DNA from: a bacterium BMS3Abin03
GTDB taxonomy: Bacteria; Bacteroidota; Ignavibacteria; Ignavibacteriales; Ignavibacteriaceae
Assembly (NCBI GenBank): GCA_022340715.1
Contig: JAJDNK010000265.1
Coordinates: 1-33,000, forward strand
Length of the DNA: 33,000 bases
Direction of reading: 5' to 3'
Shown: piece by piece, positions 17,227-26,300 of the stretch
How positions within the stretch are numbered: position 1 is the first letter of the stretch
Layout of the letters: the number at the start of each line of letters is the position of its first letter
The notes under the pieces: generated by a model
The model's input: the letters and a program-made list of their open reading frames with translations, nothing else
Told to the model about the DNA's origin: nothing
Databases searched by the model: none
Position numbers and translations under genes: made by a program

Positions 17227-18273
17227 TTAACTAAAATTTTTACCTATAATAAATTGCTTGAATGACTCAGAGTCATCCATCTGTAGTTTTATCTTTAAGT
17301 AAAAAATATCAATATCGTCCAGTTCCCTGGCAAAATTCATAAGCTTTACTGCATCTTTTTCGGTTGTTACAACCGAATGTGAATTGGTTGCGTAAAATTG
17401 TTTTCTTATTTGCTGCACTTCTTTCAGAGTATAATCTTTATGATCCCTGAAGACAATTCTATTCGAGATATCAACATTGCTTTGAGTAAGTGCATTTAGA
17501 AACGAAAAAGGATTTGCAATGCCTGATACTACCAGGCTTTTCTGTCCTTCAAAATCTTTTAAACTGTACTCTTCCTTTTTAAGAATATCAACAAAACATA
17601 GCGCTTTATAGAATGCTGTGAAAATCTTTTTATTTTCAAAATATATACTCCACTTATCGGGAATAATTTCTTTTTCAGAAAATTTCCTGTTAATCACTAT
17701 TGCATCTGCTCTCTCTAACGAAGACAAAGGTTCGCGCATATTCCCGGTCGGCAACAGAGTGTGAACATAAAATTTATTCTGTACCAAGAACCTTTGCTCG
17801 ATTATGAGAACGTTTACATCTCTTTCAATCCACCTATGTTGAAAGCCATCATCCAGTACAATCGTATCGGCTTTAACATCACGTATCAGATTTTTTGCAC
17901 CAAGGACTCTATCCTCACAAACAGCAGCAGGTACCCTGCATTCCAAAACAGTATGATAAATTTCATCACCGCTTTCACGAACGGATGTAAATACTTTCTC
18001 ACCATCAGATACCAGCAGATAACCTTTTGTTTTCCTTGCATAACCACGACTTAGAACAGCGACTTTGTTTCCACTATTTTTCAGCAGTTCAGCCAGATAA
18101 ATTACAAGTGGGGTTTTTCCTGAGCCACCAATAGTTAAATTACCAACCGAATATACTTTTGCATCAACCTTTTGAATTTTATAAACATTTTTATCAAAGA
18201 ACATATTCCGTAACGTAACAACTAAATAGTAAACTGGTACGAACGGATAAAGTAAAAGCTTTATTAATTTCAT
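17227..18273 (-). CDS. lpxK: Tetraacyldisaccharide 4'-kinase
   Basis: Phosphorylates the 4' position of the tetraacyl disaccharide 1-phosphate, giving lipid IVA; it acts at the cytoplasmic face of the inner membrane. Residues 1-25 form the expected N-terminal membrane-associated helix. The P-loop is GNLTIGGSGKTP (44-55), followed by VLSRGYARKTKGYL and the LDDGFQHRWIERDVNVLII block that marks LpxK. Later GNMREPLSSLERAD and VTTEKDAVKL are also typical. 348 residues is normal. It begins 6 bp after the acyltransferase stop codon, third in an lpxB-acyltransferase-lpxK run. Confidence 0.96.
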   Translation of the reverse strand: MKLIKLLLYPFVPVYYLVVTLRNMFFDKNVYKIQKVDAKVYSVGNLTIGGSGKTPLVIYLAELLKNSGNKVAVLSRGYARKTKGYLLVSDGEKVFTSVRESGDEIYHTVLECRVPAAVCEDRVLGAKNLIRDVKADTIVLDDGFQHRWIERDVNVLIIEQRFLVQNKFYVHTLLPTGNMREPLSSLERADAIVINRKFSEKEIIPDKWSIYFENKKIFTAFYKALCFVDILKKEEYSLKDFEGQKSLVVSGIANPFSFLNALTQSNVDISNRIVFRDHKDYTLKEVQQIRKQFYATNSHSVVTTEKDAVKLMNFARELDDIDIFYLKIKLQMDDSESFKQFIIGKNFS

Positions 18274-18279
18274 AACCGG

Positions 18280-18939
18280 TTAATCAAATTCCTGAGCCTG
18301 TTTTTGCAACTCATTCAATTTGTTTTCGCACTCAATAATTTTCTCCGATGTTTCCTCGTAACTTAAATCTTCACTTACATAGACAGGCTTAGAATAATAA
18401 ATATTTGCAGAACTGAAAAAATACGGTATTTCAAATTTATCCCATGTGCTCAAGATTTTCTTCTTTTTATAACCAATCCCGGTAAGCACAATAGGAATTC
18501 CCGTTTTTTTTGAAGTTACTACTGTACCTGCCTTTAATTTATGCGCGGGACCTCTCGGTCCATCCGGTGTAATTGCAAGTGAATATTCATTTTTTGCATA
18601 ATCTACCATAATTCCCAAAGCGATCTCTCCGCCGGAACTGCTAGATCCACGAATCACCTTGTAATTCCAGTGCCTTAGTAGTTTTGCAAGTAATTCTCCA
18701 TCCCTGCTTTTACTTGTAAGAGCGGCAAACGAAGGATTGCCATGCAAGTACCACGGATACAACATAGTTCCATGCCAGAAAGCTACTATATAGTTTTTGT
18801 TTTCCTGTTTCAATTTTTTAACTGAATCTTCATTAAATATTCTAACCTTTAGACTTTTGCAAAGTAAAGTTGCCACATTCGCCAAAACAAGATGTCCAAG
18901 AATCCGTAACGAATTCTGCCATGTTCCTCTAAGATTCAT
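18280..18939 (-). CDS. DUF374 (LpxJ-type) acyltransferase, probable lipid A late acyltransferase
   Basis: This 219-residue protein belongs to the DUF374 lysophospholipid-acyltransferase-like family. Visible features: an N-terminal hydrophobic segment (10-30), FWHGTML with candidate catalytic His56, SKSRDGE (77-83), RGSSSSGG (97-104) and TPDGPRGP (124-131). LpxJ of Helicobacter and Campylobacter, a lipid A secondary acyltransferase unrelated to LpxL/LpxM, is a member of this family. Its position between lpxB and lpxK, overlapping lpxB by 11 bp and 6 bp from lpxK, strongly suggests it adds an acyl chain to lipid A here. Whether it acts before or after Kdo addition, and on which position, cannot be told. 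A general phospholipid acyltransferase is the alternative. Confidence 0.88.
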   Translation of the reverse strand: MNLRGTWQNSLRILGHLVLANVATLLCKSLKVRIFNEDSVKKLKQENKNYIVAFWHGTMLYPWYLHGNPSFAALTSKSRDGELLAKLLRHWNYKVIRGSSSSGGEIALGIMVDYAKNEYSLAITPDGPRGPAHKLKAGTVVTSKKTGIPIVLTGIGYKKKKILSTWDKFEIPYFFSSANIYYSKPVYVSEDLSYEETSEKIIECENKLNELQKQAQEFD

Positions 18940-20083
18940 TCATCACTGCTAAAATGATTTTGGCAGCACGAGCAGAAGCTCCTGCTTCTCCTAATTTATT
19001 TTTTATGTTGCTTAATTTTCCTTTTATCGATGAATAATAATTTTCATCACTCAAAATTTTTCTCCCAGCTTCAAGTATTTTTTCCCCGGATGCATCCTGC
19101 TGAATAAGTTCAGGGACTGCATTTTCATCAAGAAGAATATTCGCCATCCCAATTTTATTTACCCGAATGAGATTTTTCATTATCCGGTAAGTAAGAAAAC
19201 TTGTTTTGTATAAAATTACCATTGGAAGTTCAAAGTAACCGGCTTCAAGTGTTGAAGTACCGGATTTGATAATTCCGAATTTTGCATACTTCATTAAATC
19301 GTATGTAAATCTTTTAATTATTTTAAAATCTCTTGAATCAGATAATTTATAAAACATATTCCCATCAATGTTTGATGAACATGCAGTTACAATTTGTAAA
19401 TTAAATTCTTTCGCAAGATTTTTAGCTGCTTCAATCATGGGTGGAAATATCTTTACAACTTCATGTTTTCTGCTGCCGGGCATTAAAAGTAAAATATCTT
19501 TTGTAACAGCAAGGTCAAACTTATTATATAATTCTTCTTTTGATAAAAAATTATATTCGTTTATTCTTTCGATCAAAGGATGACCAACAAATTCCACATT
19601 GATCTGATTCTTCCTATATAGATCTTCTTCAAATGGAAAAACAACGATCATTTTATCAATAAGCCATTTGATCTTTTTCATCCTGCCTAAACCCCATGCC
19701 CATAACTGGGGAGAAACATAATAAACCAGTTTCACCCCGATCTTTTTAAACTTTGAAGCTACATTCAAGTTGAAACCAGGATAATCTATTAACACTACAG
19801 TTTTAATTTCCTTCTTCATCGAAAAGGAGATCAGCATTCTCTGCACTTTCTTTATAAAAGGAATATGCTGCACAACTTCTGTGAATCCGAGGAAAGCCAT
19901 TTGATTAATATGATATATTAAATCCATTCCTTCAGCTTTCATTCTATCGCCACCAATACCATATATTGCTAATCCGGAATTCATTTTTTTCATTTCTTTA
20001 ATTAAAGCTGCTCCAACAAGATCACCCGATTCTTCACCGGCAATAATCATTAATTTATTTATTGATTCCACTTTATTAATCAA
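18929..20083 (-). CDS. lpxB: Lipid-A-disaccharide synthase
   Basis: GT19 glycosyltransferase joining UDP-diacylglucosamine and lipid X into the lipid A disaccharide, at the inner membrane. The opening AGEESGDLVGAALI (15-28), YGIGGDRMKAEGMDLIY, QMAFLGFTEVV, YYVSPQLWAWG, MPGSRKHEV and KSGTSTLEAGYFELPMVILYK are LpxB hallmarks. The longest frame starts at a TTG (20083), 2 bp after the previous stop codon. GTG at 20071 and ATG at 20050 are alternatives; ATG 20050 would leave only MII before AGEESGD, slightly short for the first beta strand. None has a clear ribosome site. The 3' end overlaps the DUF374 gene by 11 bp. Confidence 0.96.
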   Translation of the reverse strand: MINKVESINKLMIIAGEESGDLVGAALIKEMKKMNSGLAIYGIGGDRMKAEGMDLIYHINQMAFLGFTEVVQHIPFIKKVQRMLISFSMKKEIKTVVLIDYPGFNLNVASKFKKIGVKLVYYVSPQLWAWGLGRMKKIKWLIDKMIVVFPFEEDLYRKNQINVEFVGHPLIERINEYNFLSKEELYNKFDLAVTKDILLLMPGSRKHEVVKIFPPMIEAAKNLAKEFNLQIVTACSSNIDGNMFYKLSDSRDFKIIKRFTYDLMKYAKFGIIKSGTSTLEAGYFELPMVILYKTSFLTYRIMKNLIRVNKIGMANILLDENAVPELIQQDASGEKILEAGRKILSDENYYSSIKGKLSNIKNKLGEAGASARAAKIILAVMNES

Positions 20084-20085
20084 AG

Positions 20086-20673
20086 CTAACTGTTCTGCAA
20101 AATCCAGATGATGATTACGATTAAAAAAATACTCGCGAACGCCTGTAAAGTTCTTCTCTCAGATCTAAATCCCTTTTTCGAGTTAAATTCCGGTTGTTCA
20201 ATACCAGGATTTTTGTACGGGATAATCCTTGGGAAAAACCTTGGAACATTTTCACAATATTTTTTATAATCTTCACCAAATTCTGTTTTAAGAAAATTTT
20301 CTTCTTCGCTCACAATAAAATAGTATTGAATTGCAAAGAAGATAAAAGCTGCTGCCTGAAGGTAAGGAAACAATGCCCACGACATTATTCCAACACCTAA
20401 ATACAACATCATATTTCCCACATAAAGCGGATTTCTTACATAAGCAAAAGGTCCACTTATAATTAAATTAGATCCGCCGACTCCACTGGTTGTTCTTGTT
20501 TCGCTGCCTGCCCAACTCACTCCCCAGAATCTTATCAACTCACCAATAATAGCGATAACAAAACCGAAAATTAATGATAGTACAACTGGCTTAGCAAAAA
20601 TTATCATTAAAACCAAAAAAGGCAGCGGTGTATAACTTCTATACTTAAATAATCTTTTTGCTACTTCAGACAT
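20086..20673 (-). CDS. ICMT-like membrane methyltransferase family protein
   Basis: A 195-residue integral membrane protein with about four or five hydrophobic segments. It carries the isoprenylcysteine carboxyl methyltransferase / phospholipid methyltransferase family pattern: GPFAYVRNPLYVGNMM (about 74-89) and EEENFLKTEFGEDYKKYCENVPRFFPR (about 123-149). These bind S-adenosylmethionine and the lipid substrate in known members. Bacterial members are mostly uncharacterised, so the substrate is not known; a lipid is likely given the adjacent lipid A genes. It starts 14 bp after the HAD gene stop codon and ends 2 bp before the lpxB frame. Confidence 0.85.
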   Translation of the reverse strand: MSEVAKRLFKYRSYTPLPFLVLMIIFAKPVVLSLIFGFVIAIIGELIRFWGVSWAGSETRTTSGVGGSNLIISGPFAYVRNPLYVGNMMLYLGVGIMSWALFPYLQAAAFIFFAIQYYFIVSEEENFLKTEFGEDYKKYCENVPRFFPRIIPYKNPGIEQPEFNSKKGFRSERRTLQAFASIFLIVIIIWILQNS

Positions 20674-20687
20674 TAACTTTTATTATA

Positions 20688-21401
20688 CTACTCATTGATA
20701 TATGCCTGCTGCCGCTTGAGCTGAGCTCTGTGTGTTTTTTTTAGTCTTTTCTTTTTTTCAAGCTCACCAAGTTTCTTAATAACATCATTAAAATCTTTAA
20801 ATGGGAAAAACGTAATCCTTTCAATTTCACAATATCTAAGCAGATCATTTTTTGCGAAGACAAAGTCGCAGTATTCCACAGCATCTTTATCCGAATTTCC
20901 ATCGCCGATAAAAACCGTAAAATCATCATCAGAAGAATTATTTATAATATGATTCCTTTTACAGTTGGATGAGCTGAAACAAGCCTCATCGTAATAAGGA
21001 AATTCGGGAATCAGTCTGTCTCTAACTTCCAGATGATTTGAAAATGTTTTTATTCCTTTGATGTTATTCTTTTCTAAAATTTTATCCACGTAATAATCAA
21101 AGCCATCGCTTAAAATGTAAAGCTCTGTTTTTCTCTCGTTGCAGTAATCTATAAGATTATTGAATGTGGGATCAACATACATCTTGTTTATAAACTCATC
21201 GAGTTTTTTTTTATCAATTTTTGGTATCGAATGGCATAACTTTATCCAGCATTCTTTTGAAGAAATCCTGTCGTTCAACAGATCATCCACTATTTCATCC
21301 GATTTATCTTTATCTCCAAATTCCCTGAATATGGCTTCACCAACATCTATTTCTGTAACAGTTCCATCAAAATCCATAAATATTTTAAATTTCTTTTCCA
21401 T
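20688..21401 (-). CDS. MtnX-like HAD-IB phosphatase
   Basis: A 237-residue haloacid-dehalogenase-type phosphatase. Motif I DFDGT (10-14) has the nucleophile Asp10. Motif II is ILSDGFDYY, and motif IV is VFIGDGNSDKDAVEYC, with the metal-binding acids. The length, the cap region and the C-terminal FAKNDLLRYCEIERITFFPF segment resemble MtnX (a methionine-salvage phosphatase) and related phosphoserine-phosphatase-like proteins. No other methionine-salvage gene is nearby, so the MtnX reaction should not be assumed. The last about 25 residues are very basic (KKKRLKKTHRAQLKRQQ). Its ATG shares one base with the stop codon of the upstream secreted-protein gene (TAATG). Confidence 0.82.
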   Translation of the reverse strand: MEKKFKIFMDFDGTVTEIDVGEAIFREFGDKDKSDEIVDDLLNDRISSKECWIKLCHSIPKIDKKKLDEFINKMYVDPTFNNLIDYCNERKTELYILSDGFDYYVDKILEKNNIKGIKTFSNHLEVRDRLIPEFPYYDEACFSSSNCKRNHIINNSSDDDFTVFIGDGNSDKDAVEYCDFVFAKNDLLRYCEIERITFFPFKDFNDVIKKLGELEKKKRLKKTHRAQLKRQQAYINE

Positions 21402-23365
21402 TAATTCTTTGTTATAACCATCTTTTTAACTTCTACAAAGCTGCCCGCTTTAATTCTATAAAAATAGATTCCGGGTTCCAGATTGTACCTTCGGAAAAGA
21501 ATATCATGTCTTCCGGCTGAATATCTCATTCTTTTAATTTCGTCAATTTTCTGAACGCTGCTATTAAAGAATTCAACGCTGACATAAGTTCGTCTCGGCA
21601 GATAAAAACTAATCCTTGTTGAATCAGAAAACGGATTAGGATCGTTTTGAGCAACAATGATATCCGTGCTTGCACTTATATAATTAATTCTTGCAACTTC
21701 CGAATACTGTGAGTTACCTTTCGCATCATTATGTGAAAGGCGGTAATAGATTGTTCCAACACTTCCCGGATCATCATAATAATTATAAGATGCCAGATGA
21801 TCTTCACTGTCAGCGTAAATTGTATCTACCACCCACCAGTTTACACTACCTGTGTCACTAGCATTCATCTTTTCCAATATGTAAAAACTTGAATCTGATT
21901 CATTAGCAGCATACCATGAAACATAGACAGAATCGCTCTGGAGAGTTGCGTTGAAACCAACAATTTGGGAAACATAAGTTCCGTTGCTGAATATTCTTTG
22001 AGCATAAATACCTGGTTCCCTGTTCCTGAAGTCCTTAAAAACAATGAACGAACCGCCGTTAAGATCCGGCACAATTGATAAATTACTTTTCTCTGATTTT
22101 TCTGACGAACTTGCTGTAATTCCATCCTTTTCCCATAACAATTCTCCCTTTGAAGAAATTCTCTGAGTTAAAATTCTAGGTGAGGATCCATCCGATCTGT
22201 TAGCAAACCAGCTTAACAAGGCTCCGCTATTTTCATCAGAAATTATCCTGGATTTGAATGCATTTTTTAATTCAAGTGTATTAGTACCTGCATTTTTAAA
22301 AATAACAGCCTTACCATTTTGGTCCTGGATTTTAACCATAACTGATTCAGAACCTGAAAAGTCCGAAGTCCAGGAAGCCCATAAATTTTTGTCATCTGAA
22401 AACAATGCTATGTCTTTTTTCTCTGAAAAATTATCATTTGTTAGAAAAGGATTTTTCCAGAGTGGTTCGAGTTTATCCGAGTATAAACCCTGACTAATTT
22501 CTTTTTTATTACCTTCATATTGCCAGCAAACATAAACTCTGCTTTTGCCGAACGAACTCACTGAATAATTACTAACACTTTTATTTGTAAATGAGATCAT
22601 CAAACCTTGATTACCTGTACTTTCTAATTTCCATCCGAGGTGCTGACACTTAAGAATACTTTTGCCTTTTATGTTTTCCATCCAGAAAACAAACACACCA
22701 ATGTCCTGATCGGTTACTAACTTAGTTGTACTCATCCTGTTATTCGACCTGTAAACCAGGACCTCTGTACTATCCAATGTTCCATCAAAATTTATTTTCT
22801 TCAACATAACTTTATAATCACCAAGAAAGCCTGGCTCCTTAGCCAGGTAGCTTATATACAGATTACCTATTTTATCAACAACCATCGAATAATCATTTAC
22901 ATCATCCTGGGTATTAGTTATTTTTATTCCGCTTTCGGACCATAAAAGACTTCCTTTTGGGCTTAACTTTTGAACATATAAATCACCTCTGTCTCTCTCA
23001 TCCATACCGTACCACAACACAACCGATTTTCCATCATTACTATACTTAGCAATTGGATTCACCTGCTGTTCTTTTGCTAACGTTACTCTTTTCCCATCAG
23101 TACGAAAACTTATACTTGCATCGTTATCAAAATGTATAAAGTAAACTCTCTTGAGACCGTCAATTTTTGAATCCTGCCAAAAAACAAATCCGCCACCACT
23201 TCCATCGGTAACTGCGGAAAGATTTACTGGGTTCAGGACATTACTTACAATTTCAGTATTTATTCCAGGATTGCTCACCCACTGACCAAATGAGAAAGGA
23301 ACAATCACCGAAAAGATTATTAAACTTTGAAGCAATGCCCATTTTTTTATTAACAGTTTCATCAT
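21401..23365 (-). CDS. Secreted protein with type IX secretion C-terminal sorting domain
   Basis: A 654-residue exported protein. The signal peptide covers about residues 1-27 (two N-terminal Lys clusters, then LLQSLIIFSVIVPFSFG). The middle consists of beta-strand-rich repeats of the kind DGSGGGFVFWQDSK..., SDDKNLWASWTSD and NGGSFIVFKDFRN, suggesting a beta-propeller-like fold. The C-terminal about 80 residues (NDPNPFSDSTRISFYLP..., ...NLEPGIYFYRIKAGSFVEVKKMVITKN split by a strand) match the Por/T9SS sorting domain. The protein should therefore be delivered across the outer membrane. Function is not recognised. It lies 20 bp after smc and overlaps the HAD gene by 1 bp. Confidence 0.88.
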   Translation of the reverse strand: MMKLLIKKWALLQSLIIFSVIVPFSFGQWVSNPGINTEIVSNVLNPVNLSAVTDGSGGGFVFWQDSKIDGLKRVYFIHFDNDASISFRTDGKRVTLAKEQQVNPIAKYSNDGKSVVLWYGMDERDRGDLYVQKLSPKGSLLWSESGIKITNTQDDVNDYSMVVDKIGNLYISYLAKEPGFLGDYKVMLKKINFDGTLDSTEVLVYRSNNRMSTTKLVTDQDIGVFVFWMENIKGKSILKCQHLGWKLESTGNQGLMISFTNKSVSNYSVSSFGKSRVYVCWQYEGNKKEISQGLYSDKLEPLWKNPFLTNDNFSEKKDIALFSDDKNLWASWTSDFSGSESVMVKIQDQNGKAVIFKNAGTNTLELKNAFKSRIISDENSGALLSWFANRSDGSSPRILTQRISSKGELLWEKDGITASSSEKSEKSNLSIVPDLNGGSFIVFKDFRNREPGIYAQRIFSNGTYVSQIVGFNATLQSDSVYVSWYAANESDSSFYILEKMNASDTGSVNWWVVDTIYADSEDHLASYNYYDDPGSVGTIYYRLSHNDAKGNSQYSEVARINYISASTDIIVAQNDPNPFSDSTRISFYLPRRTYVSVEFFNSSVQKIDEIKRMRYSAGRHDILFRRYNLEPGIYFYRIKAGSFVEVKKMVITKN

Positions 23366-23385
23366 AGTAATCAGGCATTTCTACC

Positions 23386-26300
23386 TTATCCCTGGGCAAC
23401 AAAATCAAAGTCTTCATTAAAGAGTACACTAACAAGTTTCGAAACACCTTCATCCTGCATTGTAACACCGTACATTGTTTGGGCAGCTTCCATTGTCCTT
23501 TTGTTATGAGTTACGACGATAAATTGTGTATCGCTACTGAAGTCCTCAAGTATTTTTGTGAACCGGTCTATATTTGCATCATCCAGTGGTGCATCAATCT
23601 CATCAAGAATACAAAACGGACTCGGTTTAACAAGATAGATTGCAAATAACAATGCAATCGCAGTTAAGGTTTTTTCTCCTCCTGATAACAAATCTATTGA
23701 AGTTGGACGTTTGCCTTTTGGCTTTGCTATAATTTCTATTTTAGCTTCAAGCGGATCGACATTTTCCTCCAATCTCAGGTCGGCTTCATCTCCGGGATTG
23801 AATAAACCGCGGAAAATTTCTATAAAATGACCTCTTATTAACTCAAAGGTATTTGTAAATTTTTCCTGTGCAGTATTATTAATCTCTTCAATTGTTTTAA
23901 CAATGTCCTTTTCGGATTCAAGAAGATCTTCCCGTTGTTTTAACAGGAAATCCTGACGTTGCTTTTCTTCTTCATATTCTGAATAAGCCAGCAGATTTAT
24001 CGGGCCAAGGTTTTTGATTTTGTCTTTAAGCATATGTACTTCTGCATTCTGCTCAGTGAAGTTGAATGTATCAAGATCGGCGAATTGTTTATGTTCAAGC
24101 TTGAGAGAATAATTTTCTTTTATATGTTCAATTAAATTTTCGGATTTCAACTTGAGTTCATTAAGCTTTATATCGATTGAATGCATTTCATCTGAAATTG
24201 ATTCTTTTTCATTTCTTAACTCATTAAGATTATTGTCCTGTTGATTAACCTTAACTCTTAATGTTGAATGTTCTTCCTCAATCTTTCCGACTTCAACCTG
24301 CATCGAATCTTTTATGTTCAACAAATCTTTTAGTTCAATTGATTTTTTCTCAATATCAATCTCAATGTTCTTTATTTCATCATTTGCCCTGTTAATATCT
24401 TCTTTTCTTCTTTCAATAGTGTTTTTTATACTATTAATATTGTTTTCTGCATTCTCTTTACGGTTCTCAAGATTTCGTTTATCTCCCTGGAGTCTTTCAA
24501 GCAGAAGTTTTTCGTTATTATGTGATTCAATTGCAGACTTATATTCATGATCAATTTCAATCACAGCATTTTCTATATCACTTAAGCTCTTCTCAGTACT
24601 CATTCTATCTTCGATCAGTTTTTCAAGTTCCTCATTAACGTTTAATCTTTCATTATCAATATTAACCGATTCGGCAGCAAGTTCTCTAACCTGGATATGT
24701 GTGGTTTCAATTTCATCATTGAACTTATTTTTTTCGAACTCGAATTGAGCTATCTGTTTTTCAATGTTTGCTAGATCATTAAGCAGCATTCTTCCCCGTT
24801 CACTTATATCCTTCAGATCGATACTGTTTATTCGTGAATCAATATCTTCAATTTGTTTTTCGATTTCGGAAAGCTTGTTTTGATAAGAAGGCAACTCATT
24901 TTTCAGTTCATCAAGCAACTGTTTTCTGCCAAATAAAGAATCATCAACTCTTGGGACTGAACCGGCTTCGATTATCCCATTGCTGTCGATGTAATCCCCT
25001 TCCTTCGTAACAAATTTGAAAAAGCCAAATTTCCCGGATAATTGCAAAGCTGTTTCTAAGTTTTCCACAATTACTACATTCTCCAGCAAACTATCGAAAT
25101 AAGGTTTCCATTTAGTTGCAGTCTGTACAAATTCAGGTGCGAAACCATAAACATCTTTTACTTTCCGCAATTTCTTTTTACTTCTTTTAACATTCCAGCG
25201 CTCTAAACCTGCAACCAAACCTTTCTGATTACTCCTCCCATTCCTATAAAAATAAAATGAGGCTTTACCGGCTTCGTTTTTCTTCAGGTATTCAATTCCG
25301 CTTTTCAGATCATCAAGTGATTCAATTAAAATATTGTTTAGATTATTTTTCAACGCCGCTTCAACTGCAATCCTGTATTCAGATGTGGCATTACCGCTGT
25401 TTGCAAGCAGTACAGCTTCTTTTTTATTCCAACCGGAGTTTTCTACCAATGCTTTGGAACCAGCAGAAAATCCCTCAAGGTTTTCAACAAGATCCTGGAT
25501 AAAGATTATTTTATCCCTAACATTATTGATCGTCGATTTAAGCTCAAGCTCTTTTGTTTTGAGATCATTGAGTTGTTTTTCTAAATTTTCCTTCTCTTTC
25601 TGTTTTTGCGAATAGGTTTCTTCCGATAATTTTATTTTTTCATTTACACTTTTTCTCTCGTTATCAAGATCCTCGATATAACCAACCGTTTTCGCTACGT
25701 TATTTGTTATCCCGAGAATTTTATCATTAAGCTTATTTATGATTTTCTTTTTTTCGTCCAGTTTCTTTTCAAGGTTATCAAGTTCATTTTCTTTTCCAGA
25801 TACAACCTTTAATTTTTCAATCAGTTCTTCTGACCCTGATTTGTAAACCGATTGTTTTTCCTCAAGCTTTGTTTTATATCCATTCAAATTTGAAGATAAT
25901 TCCCCGATCTTTTTTATGCTGCTTTCTATCTGATCAAAAATGCCTGAAATTTCTTCTTCGCCGTTTTTAATTAATTCTATAGATTGATTTTTTTGGTTTT
26001 CTAATTCAGAAATTTCGCCCGAATATCTTTCGATATTTTTTCCCAATGAATTTTTTCTTTCCTCAGAAATTGAAACAGCACTTTGATGAGAGTAAACCTT
26101 TTCTGTTTGGGCAGATATTTCGCTGCGTTTCATATTTAACTCGGTTTCAAGCTCTTCAAGGTTTCTCTTCAGATCATTCAGATTACCTGACAATATTGAC
26201 ATCTGGCTTTCAATCTCACCCTTTCTGATAAGTTTTTTTTCCCTGCTTACTTTTGAAGTTTTAATTTCTTTATCAAAAAGCGCAAGCTCTCTTTCAGAAT

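Noticed and set aside
20688..21401. Assigning the HAD protein as MtnX in methionine salvage
   Set aside because: Family resemblance is good, but no mtn gene is nearby and the residues seen do not fix the substrate.
24314..24550. Plus-strand open frames inside smc and other long minus genes
   Set aside because: They are antisense shadows with low-complexity Phe/Ser/Leu composition and no ribosome sites, opposite genes with full family matches.
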